In this document: positions 17,740 to 25,870 of the stretch, piece after piece
Layout of the letters: every line of letters begins with the position of its first letter
Position numbering within the stretch: position 1 is the first letter of the stretch
NCBI GenBank assembly: GCA_021792135.1
Contig: JAJYVF010000008.1
Span: 62,001-126,000, forward strand
Direction: 5' to 3'
DNA length: 64,000 nt
DNA from: Acidobacteriota bacterium
GTDB taxonomy: Bacteria > Acidobacteriota > Terriglobia > Terriglobales > Acidobacteriaceae
Position numbers and translations under genes: made by a program
The notes under the pieces: model-generated
The model's input: only the letters and a program-made list of their open reading frames with translations
Databases searched by the model: none
What the model was told of the DNA's origin: nothing

Positions 17740-18975
17740 TTACTGGTCGTTCCCCTGGACCAGTTCGGTAGAGTTGGGTGTCAGGTATCCGAGCACGCCT
17801 CCGGATGCATGGTTGGGGCCGGCCGTGAAGTACAGCTCCGACGCCGGAGCGCCCGCCGGGTCGTAGTTGCTGGGGGTCGATGTCCCTGCTGCCGTCGCAC
17901 CGTTGCCGGGCGTAATCGCCCACACGCCATTGATGGCCAGCGGATTTCCGCTCGCATCTTCCAGCAGCCCCAGGAAGCGTCCGGTCGTCATGTCATACGC
18001 GGCGATGTAGCCGCTGGATTCGGTCGGCCCGCCGCCGGCGAACTGCGCCACGAGCAGATCGTGGCTGAACATCCCGAAATCGAGCGGCGCAAGAGCTACT
18101 CCCCACGGCGCGTTCAGCCAGTCTCCGTGCTGCAGCCGCTGCAGCATGCGCCCGTCGGCAGAGTAGATGTCCACGTAACCGAGTCCCGGCCCATCCGTCT
18201 CAAACAGGCTTCCTTCCTCGTGCAGCGCGTAGGTCACTACGATGTCATTGCCGATTGCCTGAACATTGAAGGGAACATAATTTTCCGGCAAATGGTCGTC
18301 CATGAAGGCAGGTCCGCCATCCATGAAGCCGCGGCCGTCGTTATATCCCTGGTCGCCGTGCATGAAGCCCTGGTCGCCGCCCATGAAAGTCTGACCACCA
18401 CCCATAAACATTCCGTCCTGATTGTCCGGCTGCATGTGGACTGGATGGAACATGTTGTCATACACATCCACATGGCCGGTATTGAAGTTCGCTGCATACA
18501 GATACCGGCGGCCATTCACCACTGCGCTTGTCAGCCCTGTGTACGACGAGTGATTCGTCGTCTTGACCTCTGTCACCACTCCGGCGCTGAAGTTCCAGCC
18601 CACGATCAATCCGTCGAGCGTACAGAAGATAAACGCCGCCGGTTTTCCTCCGGGCAGCAGAAAATCCGTCGTGCTGCCGTTGTAGATCACGCCTGTCGGA
18701 GTTCCTGTCTTTCCCGAAACCGCGGCGGGAATCTTAACCTTCAGGCCGAGCTTGGTTCCGAGTCCGTTATAGATCGTGCTCATTCCTGTCCTGTTGTCCG
18801 ACACCCACCAGGGACTGCTCGAGCTGCGTGCCAGCCCCCAGGGGTTGACCAGGCTGGAATCCGTGCTGTTGGTGACCAGATTTGTCTCGTTGTAATGCTG
18901 TGCATAGGTGAGAGTTCCCGGTATGAACAGGGCCAGTGCCAGCAACCCTGTCATGCGAAACAGGCAAGCGCTCAT
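17740..18975 (-). CDS. TIGR03118 family exported protein with Met/Gly/Asp repeat insert
   Basis: A 411-residue secreted protein of unknown function. It has a signal peptide (MSACLFRMTGLLALALF, ending near LTYAQ), the family opening NLVTNSTDSSLVNPWGLARS, and beta-propeller-like stretches (GVIYNGSTTDFLLPGGKPA, LYAANFNTGHVDVYD, NAPWGVALAP). A low-complexity insert lies between HPVHMQPD and LPENYVPF, with units like QTFMGGD, QGFMHGD and QGYNDGR (DNA about 18295-18435). GGAGG lies just upstream of ATG at 18975 and sets the start against the longer frame from 19023. The ending GLLGYLTPN-type segment and the absence of a PEP-CTERM tail suggest a soluble protein. Family call confident; function unknown. 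Confidence 0.8.
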   Translation of the reverse strand: MSACLFRMTGLLALALFIPGTLTYAQHYNETNLVTNSTDSSLVNPWGLARSSSSPWWVSDNRTGMSTIYNGLGTKLGLKVKIPAAVSGKTGTPTGVIYNGSTTDFLLPGGKPAAFIFCTLDGLIVGWNFSAGVVTEVKTTNHSSYTGLTSAVVNGRRYLYAANFNTGHVDVYDNMFHPVHMQPDNQDGMFMGGGQTFMGGDQGFMHGDQGYNDGRGFMDGGPAFMDDHLPENYVPFNVQAIGNDIVVTYALHEEGSLFETDGPGLGYVDIYSADGRMLQRLQHGDWLNAPWGVALAPLDFGMFSHDLLVAQFAGGGPTESSGYIAAYDMTTGRFLGLLEDASGNPLAINGVWAITPGNGATAAGTSTPSNYDPAGAPASELYFTAGPNHASGGVLGYLTPNSTELVQGNDQ

Positions 18976-19716
18976 AGTGACCTCCGTTTGGGGAAAACAG
19001 GTGAACGTGCTGAACGCCGCCACCGATACTGGGGAACCAGGCGCGACGCGTGGAAGGGGCCCATCAGCCTGGGAACCGAACGAGCAACCGAATTATACGC
19101 TCCGGTTCGTCGCTCATATTTGAACGCCGCAGGAGTGACCGCGAAGTTCATTGTTGCGTCATGTTTCCGACATCTTCGCTGTAAGTTGCCTGTCTGATAA
19201 CCGATAAACAAGTAAGAATCTGATAAACGATAAATAAGTAATAGATGGATACCTGCGGGAGACATACAGCATCTTCGTAATTTTTTGCACAGCCATGGCT
19301 CGGCCTGCTCCCGTCTAATTACTGCGGTGAAGCGGGCGCACGCGTGCCCGAAGTCTTCGCCCGCGCGGCTCCCGTACTCCTGCTGCCGGTACCTGTCGCC
19401 CTGCATCGGAGACAGCACACTCGATGGACAGCTGCATCCGCCGTTGCCCCATGGGCTTCGATTGTGCGGGTGCGGTGCGCCGCGAACTGGCCCGCCGTGT
19501 TCCCTGGAACGGCAGAGGCCGAATTGGCAGCAAGAGCCGCGGCACGGCCCTGGAACGCGCGTTGTTTTAGGCAGCCTTCTTCCGGCCCCGGGGAACCCAC
19601 TCCCGGCTGCGGCGCGCACACCACGCAATCAATCGGTCGATCCCCAACTCGGACTGCGGGCCCCAGCCTGACAGCTTCGGGCCGCAATCCGCCTTACTGA
19701 TCCGGAGGTATGTGCA
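18976..19716. other. Intergenic region between divergent genes, with AT-rich tandem repeat
   Basis: About 740 bases between the divergently read TIGR03118 and PQQ-protein genes. No frame on either strand resembles a protein. The distinctive element is an AT-rich patch around 19190-19250 with two direct repeats, which stands out sharply from the GC-rich surroundings and may carry promoters or operators. Confidence 0.5.
19193..19244. repeat. Two 26-bp direct tandem repeats
   Basis: TCTGATAACCGATAAACAAG followed by TAAGAA (19193-19218) is repeated as TCTGATAAACGATAAATAAG followed by TAATAG (19219-19244), with about five differences. Each unit itself holds two GATAA words. The repeats lie about 220 bases before the TIGR03118 start (minus) and 470 bases before the PQQ gene (plus), a plausible position for regulator binding. 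Confidence 0.6.
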
Positions 19717-21339
19717 ATGAAGAGGATTGGATGGGTATTTTCGCAGGCCTCTGTCGCTGCTGTGGCCCTGGTCTGTGTTGCCGTGCTCGCCGCAGGCGGT
19801 CAGGATTTCCCGTTCTTCAGCGATTGGCCCATTGCGGGCCAGAACCTCAGTAACACGCGAAGTCAGTCCCTGGAACGCGTCATCAATTCCTCCAACGTGG
19901 CCGGTCTGTCTCCTCTGTGGACCTTCACCACCGCTGCCAGTGTCAGCGTCACTCCCGTCGTTGCTGGCGATCAGGTCTATTTCCCCGACTGGGCCGGCAA
20001 CATCTATGCTGTCGATCGCCATACCGGCGGCCTGCTTTGGTCGGCGAAAGTGTCCGGCTACGACGGCTACACGGGCGCTGTCGCGCGCTCCAGCCTCGCC
20101 GTCTACGGTGACGAGCTCATCTTCGGCGACAACGAAGGGTACACCGGCCTGCACAATGGCGCCAACCTGATCGCCGTCAACCGCTTCACCGGCGGGCTGC
20201 GCTGGATCACCAGCATCGATTCTCACCCCGCCGCGGTGGTCACCGGCCCGCCCGTTGTCTACAACGGAGTGGTCTACCAGGGAATCTCTTCCTCGGAAGA
20301 GACGCTCGCCATCCAGCCCTCCTACCCGTGCTGCACCTTCCGCGGCAGCGTCGTTGCCGTCGATGCCCGTACCGGCCAGCTCCTCTGGAAGACCTACGAC
20401 ATGCCCGATAACCATGGCTATCCGGATCGGTACAGCGGAGGCGCCATCTGGCAGCAGCCCGTTATCGATCCGCAGCGCGCTGTGCTTTACATCGGAACCG
20501 GGAATAACTATACGGCACCGGCCAGTGTCCTTGCGTGCCAGACCGCCAACCCTCAGGCAAGCAATTGCGCGGCGCCGGACGATTACTTCGATACGGCACT
20601 GGCGCTGGACCTGCGTACCGGCGCCGTGCGCTGGTCGCGCAATCTGGGTGCCGGCGCGATCCTCTGGTCGCGCAGGCTATGGAATTACGACGTCTGGACT
20701 GTGGCCTGCCTCATCCCAGGCGACACGGCCCACTGCGCATCACCCTCCGGTCCGGACTATGACCTCGGAGGGGCAGGCGCCAATCTTCTCGGCCATCTCA
20801 TCGGATTTGGCCAGAAAAGCGGCATCTACTGGGCCCTCGACCCCGACAGCGGTTCAATCCTCTGGAGCACGCCCGTTGGTCCCGGCGGGACCCTGGGCGG
20901 AATCGAGTGGGGTACGGCCACCGATGGATATCGCATCTACGTTGCCATCGGGAACAGTAAACACACCCCCTATACACTGACCTCGGGTCAGCAGATTACC
21001 TGGGGCGCCTGGAGCGCTCTCAATCCAGCCACCGGAAAAATTCTCTGGCAGACGGCCGATCCCACGAAGGGCGCGCTCGATACCGGCGCGGTCAGCGTCG
21101 CCAACGGAGTCCTCTACGCCGGCTCGCTCAGCGGCTCTATGTACGCTCTTGACGCCGCCACCGGAAATATCCTCTGGAGCTTCTCGAGCGGCGGCTCCGT
21201 TATCGATGGTCCTGCCATCGTCGGCGGTACCGTCTACTGGGGCTCCGGCTACGCGCGCATCGGAGGCACCGGCAACAACAAAGTGTACGCATTCACTGTG
21301 AGCAATCGCCGCCCGCAGGAGCGCCACTTCCACCAGTAG
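19717..21339 (+). CDS. PQQ-binding beta-propeller protein, polyvinyl-alcohol dehydrogenase-like
   Basis: A 540-residue exported protein (signal peptide about 1-29) made of tryptophan-docking propeller repeats such as IYAVDRHTGGLLWSAK, VVAVDARTGQLLWKTY and MYALDAATGNILWSFS. A vicinal Cys205-Cys206 pair (SYPCCTFRG) recalls the vicinal disulfide next to PQQ in quinoprotein alcohol dehydrogenases. Overall order and the segment DDYFDTALALDLRTG resemble polyvinyl-alcohol dehydrogenases. No CxxCH heme motif is present, unlike many PVA dehydrogenases and quinohemoproteins, so an external electron acceptor would be required. GGAGG at about 19702 supports the start. Substrate uncertain; an alcohol or sugar dehydrogenase is likely, but a non-catalytic propeller cannot be excluded. 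Confidence 0.75.
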   Translation: MKRIGWVFSQASVAAVALVCVAVLAAGGQDFPFFSDWPIAGQNLSNTRSQSLERVINSSNVAGLSPLWTFTTAASVSVTPVVAGDQVYFPDWAGNIYAVDRHTGGLLWSAKVSGYDGYTGAVARSSLAVYGDELIFGDNEGYTGLHNGANLIAVNRFTGGLRWITSIDSHPAAVVTGPPVVYNGVVYQGISSSEETLAIQPSYPCCTFRGSVVAVDARTGQLLWKTYDMPDNHGYPDRYSGGAIWQQPVIDPQRAVLYIGTGNNYTAPASVLACQTANPQASNCAAPDDYFDTALALDLRTGAVRWSRNLGAGAILWSRRLWNYDVWTVACLIPGDTAHCASPSGPDYDLGGAGANLLGHLIGFGQKSGIYWALDPDSGSILWSTPVGPGGTLGGIEWGTATDGYRIYVAIGNSKHTPYTLTSGQQITWGAWSALNPATGKILWQTADPTKGALDTGAVSVANGVLYAGSLSGSMYALDAATGNILWSFSSGGSVIDGPAIVGGTVYWGSGYARIGGTGNNKVYAFTVSNRRPQERHFHQ

Positions 21340-21666
21340 CGGAGCCAGGCTGGCTTGCACTTGCTGGCGAACAATCGCGCACCCGTGGGGCGGGCTTCCA
21401 GGGCCGCTCTCGTGCAGGTTGTCGTCGTGGCTGTTACGAATATGCCTGTCCGGGTAACCTCCCCAGGTCCCGGACAGCGCATTGGGCTTCACCCTCCTGT
21501 GTCTCTTCCCCTTCTGCGTGAGAGTTTCCCGGCAGGGCGGCGCGCTTGGCGTTCCTTTCGACACGCATCCTCAGAGTTCTTCAATCGGAGAATTCAGGCG
21601 GTATCGCCATCCACGCCGCCTCAGACCGGCGCAGCGGACTCCCGGACGCTGTACAGTGTTCCCATC
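21340..21666. other. Intergenic region before pncB
   Basis: About 330 bases, open in the pncB frame but without homology to NAPRTase N-termini. It contains the strong hairpin at 21446-21477. I see no separate gene. Confidence 0.4.
21446..21477 (+). terminator. Strong hairpin downstream of the PQQ protein gene
   Basis: CTGTCCGGG and CCCGGACAG form a perfect 9-bp stem, and inside it ACCT-CCCC-AGGT forms a second 4-bp stem separated by TA. It lies 107 bases after the PQQ protein stop. There is no T-tract, so it may be a factor-dependent terminator or an mRNA-stabilising structure. Confidence 0.5.
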
Positions 21667-23043
21667 GTGATCATCAATCTCGCCCAGCGCGCGCATGACC
21701 ACAACTGGGAACTCGACCCCATTGTCCGGTCGCTGCTCGACACCGATTTCTACAAGCTCCTCATGCTCCAGTTCATCTGGAAGCATTTCCCCTCCACCAC
21801 GGTTACGTTTTCCCTCCGCAATCGCGGCGCCGATCTGCGTTTCCCCATCAGCCCCGACGACGTCCGCGCGCAGCTCGACCAGATTCGTGACCGTCGCTTT
21901 CACAAATCCGAGCTGATCTGGCTCGCCGGCAACACCTTCTACGGCCGGCGCGGCATCTTCGAGCCCGGCTTCCTCGAATGGCTCGATCATGGCTTCCGCC
22001 TCTGCGACTACCGGCTCTCCATCGACAACGGCCAGTTCCTGCTCGGCTTTCACGGCCTCTGGACCGAAGCCACCCTCTGGGAGATTTACGCCCTCTCTAC
22101 CATCAGCGAACTGCAGACCCGCGCCGCCCTCAAGCATCTCAGCGAATTCGAGCTCGATATCCTCTACGCCCGCGCCAAGACCCGGCTCTGGAACAAAATG
22201 GCCCAGCTCCGCGGCGTCCCCGGCCTGCGCGTCAGCGACTTCGGCACCCGCCGCCGCCACAGCTTTCTCTGGCAGGAGTACGTCGTCCGGGCCATGGCCG
22301 ATACGCTCGGCCCCGGCTTCACCGGCACCTCCAACGCCTATCTCGCCTACAAGCACGACCTCGAAGCCATCGGCACCAACGCCCACGAAATCCCCATGGC
22401 CCTCGCGGCCCTCGCCCATAACGAGGAGGAGTTAAGGCAGTCGCAGTACCGCGTCCTCGAACTCTGGCAGCAGAGCTATCACGGCGAACTGCTCATCCTT
22501 CTCCCCGACACCTTCGGCACTACCCAGTTTTTCCGCAGTGCCCCCGACTGGGTCGCTGACTGGACCGGCCAGCGCGCCGACAGCAAAGATCCCTTTGTCG
22601 CCGGCGAGGAATACATCGCCTGGCTCCGGCAGCGAGGTCGCGATCCGGAGAAGAAGCTCTTCATCGCCTCCGATTCTCTCGACGTCGACGACATCCTCCA
22701 GCTCCACGCCACCTTTGCCGGCCGCATCCAGCCGGGCGCCTCGCCCGCTGATTTCCAGAGCGCCGCCGATTTCCTCGCCGCCGGGAAGTGGCTCCCCGAG
22801 CCGCGCATTCGCTTCAGCGCCGGCTGGGGCACGCTCCTCACCAACGACTTCCGCGACTGCAACCCCCAGGGACACGGCTTCGATCCTCCCCGCCTCGTCT
22901 GCAAGCTGCAGGATGCCGAGGGCCGCCCCGCCGTCAAGCTCTCCGACAACTTCGACAAAGCCCTGGGCCCGCCCGGCGAAATCGAACGCTACCGTCGTGT
23001 CTTCGGCCTCGAAGGCATCTCCCGCCGCCCCGTCCGCACCTGA
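21667..23043 (+). CDS. pncB: Nicotinate phosphoribosyltransferase
   Basis: It converts nicotinate and PRPP (with ATP) to nicotinate mononucleotide in the NAD salvage (Preiss-Handler) pathway; cytosolic. The frame shows the opening SLLDTDFYKLLMLQ, the phosphate-site segment VSDFGTRRRHSF, the histidine motif TSNAYLAYKHDLEAIGTNAHE (His near residue 240 is the family's phosphorylated residue), and LFIASDSLDVDDILQL. Near the C-terminus, GWGTLLTNDFRD and VKLSDNFDK are typical. The frame is open from 21355, but homology begins just after GTG at 21667, which I take as the start (458 residues). Monocistronic as far as can be seen. Confidence 0.93.
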   Translation: MIINLAQRAHDHNWELDPIVRSLLDTDFYKLLMLQFIWKHFPSTTVTFSLRNRGADLRFPISPDDVRAQLDQIRDRRFHKSELIWLAGNTFYGRRGIFEPGFLEWLDHGFRLCDYRLSIDNGQFLLGFHGLWTEATLWEIYALSTISELQTRAALKHLSEFELDILYARAKTRLWNKMAQLRGVPGLRVSDFGTRRRHSFLWQEYVVRAMADTLGPGFTGTSNAYLAYKHDLEAIGTNAHEIPMALAALAHNEEELRQSQYRVLELWQQSYHGELLILLPDTFGTTQFFRSAPDWVADWTGQRADSKDPFVAGEEYIAWLRQRGRDPEKKLFIASDSLDVDDILQLHATFAGRIQPGASPADFQSAADFLAAGKWLPEPRIRFSAGWGTLLTNDFRDCNPQGHGFDPPRLVCKLQDAEGRPAVKLSDNFDKALGPPGEIERYRRVFGLEGISRRPVRT

Positions 23044-23133
23044 TCCGCGAACAGCATCGTTACAACTCTTGTTTTGATGGTATGGTGTTGCTGCATTCTC
23101 CTTGTCTGCTGCGGCGGAACCCAGCTCCCCCGG

Positions 23134-23283
23134 GGCCGCGCCTTCGCCGACAGCGACAACACCTCCAGCCGCAACGTCGCCATCGTTAATCAGGCCTTCG
23201 TCCGCCAGATCCTCCACGGCAAAAACCCCATCGGCCTCCACTTCGGCGACTGGAGTCCCTCTATTACGGGAACCTATGAAATC
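23134..23283 (+). pseudogene. Remnant of an ADOP-type (MacB/FtsX-like) permease
   Basis: A short plus-strand frame reads GRAFADSDNTSSRNVAIVNQ, then AFVRQILHGKNPIGLHFGDW and GTYEI. This is the extracytoplasmic core-domain signature of acidobacterial duplicated orphan permeases (GR.F...D......VAIVNEAFVRR...G.NPIG..F). Everything before and after is missing, and the adjacent peptidase stop lies three bases beyond. A clear gene fragment rather than a functional small protein. Confidence 0.6.
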
Positions 23284-23286
23284 GGA

Positions 23287-25629
23287 TCAGTCCTTGCTCG
23301 GCGCACCGGATGGAGGAGCAGTTGATGCAGATGCAGGGAAGGTGTTCCAGTCAGGAATCGGCTCATTGAGCAGATTGCGGACAAAGTAGTCGAAGAGGTT
23401 GCGATTCGTGTAGCGCGCCCATGGGCCGCGAGTACCGTGATCCGCCTCGGGGACGACCAGCAAATCGAATGTCCTATTGGCCCTGATGAGCCGGTCGACC
23501 ACCTGAAGAGTCGATGCGGGATCGACGTTGTGGTCCATCATGCCCATGACCAGCATGAGCTTGCCCTGCAGACGCCAGGCGTTGTCCACATTCGATGATT
23601 CGGAGTACTGCGGGCCCACCGGCCAGCCCATCCACTGCTCATTCCACCAGATCTTGTCCATACGATTGTCGTGACAGCCGCTGCTGGCGACAGCCACCTT
23701 GTAGAACTCCGGATGGAAAAGCAGCGCCGCCATGGCGCTCTGTCCGCCGGCCGAGGTGCCAAAGATGCCAACGCGCGAGATATCGTACCAGGGATATTTC
23801 GCTGCGGCGGCCCTGTGCCAGAGAATGCGGTCGGGGAAGCCGGCGTCCTTAAGATTGTGCCAGGCCACGTCATGAAAGGCCTTTGAGCGATTGTTCGTGC
23901 CCATGCCGTCGATCTGGGCGACGACAAATCCAAGCTGCGTCAGCGGCTCGGTGCGCGTCGTGAAGGACTTTGGAACAAAGGAGCCCTGCGGGCCCGCGTA
24001 GATATCCTCGATCACCCGGTATTTCTTCTTCGGGTCGAAATTGGCCGGCCGGTAGATCACGCCCCAGATATCGGTGACTCCATCGCGGCCCTTTGCCTTG
24101 AACACCTCGGGCGGATGCCACCCGGCGGCGACGAGTTTGCTGATGTCCGCATGCTCAGGCACTATGAGTTGCTTGTTGTCCTGAGTGCGATACAAGGCCA
24201 GCGTAGGCGGCAGATCGATGCGCGACCACAGGTCGGTGTAGTATTTGCCATCGTCTGAGAACTCGATGTGGTGATTCGCCTCGGCAGGCGTGAGCGGCGT
24301 AAGCCCGGTGCCGTCGAAATTGATGCGGTACCCGTGCACGAAGTACGGGTCCTCGCCCGGATTCATGCCGCTGGCTTCAAACCAGATCTGGCGCTTCTGA
24401 TCGTCGACATAATTCACGGCGCGCACCACCCAATGCCCCCTGGTGATCTGGTTCTCGACGGCGCCGGTGCGTCCGTTGATCAGGTAGAGATGTTCCCAGC
24501 CATCGCGCTCCGACGCCCAGATGATCTCCTTGCCCTCGTCTACATCGTGCCGATAGATCTTGCCGGTGTCGTACTGGTTGTCAACCAGCGGCTCGTAGTT
24601 AATAAAGGTTGGGCTCTGTTCGGTGATGAGTGCCCGCGCGGCGCCGGTGTGAGCATCGACTTCGATCACGCGGTATAGCTGGTGTCCGCGCTGGTTATAG
24701 TCAAACGTGAAGCCGCGGCTGTCCTTCCACCAGACGGCAGGCGACAAATCGAAGGGATTGGGAAAAAGCCGGGAGTCGATGGGAGTCTCGCGTCTGGCTG
24801 CGACCTCAAAGAGCACAGGCTGGGGAAGGGCGAGGACGTCGCCGGGTTTCGGATAAACCATCGCCGGGTATTCCGGCTGGAGCCGATCGGGCGGATCCGC
24901 GTCGATGTAATGCACCAGCCGGCGATAACCGGGCCGAATGCGGTCGGCGACGAGATACTTTGAATCAGGCGACCATGCGATCGTACTCAGCGCATAATAG
25001 TTGTCTTCGGAGCCATCCTGGCTGAGCTCGAAATCCTGCTTGCCGTCTTTGGAGCGCACGTGGACGTTGTAGTTCCCGATGTATGCGAGCCACTGGCCAT
25101 CCGGAGAAGCCTGGGTATGCGCGGGATCGTTGTCGGGGTGCGGCGTATCATCGTAGCCGTAGTCTTCACCGCTTTCCCCGCCGGGATGGAGCGTAGCCTC
25201 TTTTGCGCAGGTGTATGCGGTGAGGTCGCAGCGCCAGCGTGCCTCGTCGGCCACAAATTCAATCGCCGCGCGGCCCGAGACGAATTGAAAGCGCTCGAAC
25301 GGCAGGTTGGTTCCCTTATAGGACTCCCCGCTGGCCGCCGAAAGGGCTGCGGCGAGCCTGGCGTGGTCAAATGCGGGTTGCTTCGTCTGGGCGGCGGCAT
25401 CGACCAGCTCGAATTCGTGACCACCCTCCACCGTCTTGCGGTAAACAAAAATATCCGACGACTTCTGCCAGACCGGCGGGTCGGGCAGGTTGATGACGAG
25501 AGAGTCGTACTTTTCCTGGATGTCGAGAGCGCGCTCGATATCCGCTGCAGTGACCTGGCCGAGGCTCGAAACAACCACTAACAGAAAGCCGGCGAGGCTT
25601 CCAGCCTGTAGAACCGTGTACCGCTTCAT
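23287..25629 (-). CDS. S9 family (dipeptidyl-peptidase IV / prolyl oligopeptidase type) peptidase, exported
   Basis: A 780-residue serine peptidase with a signal peptide ([20 protein letters not shown], ending near VTAAD), an N-terminal DPP-IV-type beta-propeller, and a C-terminal alpha/beta hydrolase. Catalytic features are the nucleophile elbow [18 protein letters not shown], the acid in [10 protein letters not shown] and the histidine in [12 protein letters not shown]. Members release dipeptides or cleave after proline in the periplasm. The elbow is GTSAGG rather than the usual GWSYGG, so specificity may differ. GGGAGG precedes the ATG at 25629. Monocistronic, flanked on both sides by gene remnants. 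Confidence 0.85.
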   Translation of the reverse strand: MKRYTVLQAGSLAGFLLVVVSSLGQVTAADIERALDIQEKYDSLVINLPDPPVWQKSSDIFVYRKTVEGGHEFELVDAAAQTKQPAFDHARLAAALSAASGESYKGTNLPFERFQFVSGRAAIEFVADEARWRCDLTAYTCAKEATLHPGGESGEDYGYDDTPHPDNDPAHTQASPDGQWLAYIGNYNVHVRSKDGKQDFELSQDGSEDNYYALSTIAWSPDSKYLVADRIRPGYRRLVHYIDADPPDRLQPEYPAMVYPKPGDVLALPQPVLFEVAARRETPIDSRLFPNPFDLSPAVWWKDSRGFTFDYNQRGHQLYRVIEVDAHTGAARALITEQSPTFINYEPLVDNQYDTGKIYRHDVDEGKEIIWASERDGWEHLYLINGRTGAVENQITRGHWVVRAVNYVDDQKRQIWFEASGMNPGEDPYFVHGYRINFDGTGLTPLTPAEANHHIEFSDDGKYYTDLWSRIDLPPTLALYRTQDNKQLIVPEHADISKLVAAGWHPPEVFKAKGRDGVTDIWGVIYRPANFDPKKKYRVIEDIYAGPQGSFVPKSFTTRTEPLTQLGFVVAQIDGMGTNNRSKAFHDVAWHNLKDAGFPDRILWHRAAAAKYPWYDISRVGIFGTSAGGQSAMAALLFHPEFYKVAVASSGCHDNRMDKIWWNEQWMGWPVGPQYSESSNVDNAWRLQGKLMLVMGMMDHNVDPASTLQVVDRLIRANRTFDLLVVPEADHGTRGPWARYTNRNLFDYFVRNLLNEPIPDWNTFPASASTAPPSGAPSKD

Positions 25630-25747
25630 GTGCCTCCCAGGATGAGAGTGGATGGATTCGCTTGTAACCGGCGCTGGGCCGCACCGGCGGATTGGCTCGC
25701 CGGGACGACGTAACGCAGCCCGAGGCCCGACCTTGGAACTTTAGCTA

Positions 25748-25870
25748 AACGCGGAACTGAATGTCGCGAAGCAGGCGATTTATGTCTATGGCGCCGGACT
25801 CGACGGGGGACTGGTCCCGCACATCGGCTTGCACGTCCAGTACCGCGGAAATATGGGGGTCCCAACCTAA
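25748..25870 (+). pseudogene. Possible remnant of an outer-membrane beta-barrel protein (C-terminus)
   Basis: A plus-strand frame bounded by TAG (25742) and TAA (25868) reads KQAIYVYGAGLDGGLVPHIG and then LHVQYRGN. It resembles the penultimate strands of acidobacterial OmpA-like barrel proteins (VYGAG.D..LLPH.G.R.QYRGN). The overlap with the aspartase stop and the missing upstream part suggest decay. Based on recalled patterns, so modest confidence. Confidence 0.4.

Noticed and set aside
19285-19671. Plus-strand frame of 128 codons before the PQQ gene
   Set aside because: Pro/Arg/Cys-rich random-looking translation, no start signal, and overlapping frames on both strands of similar length.
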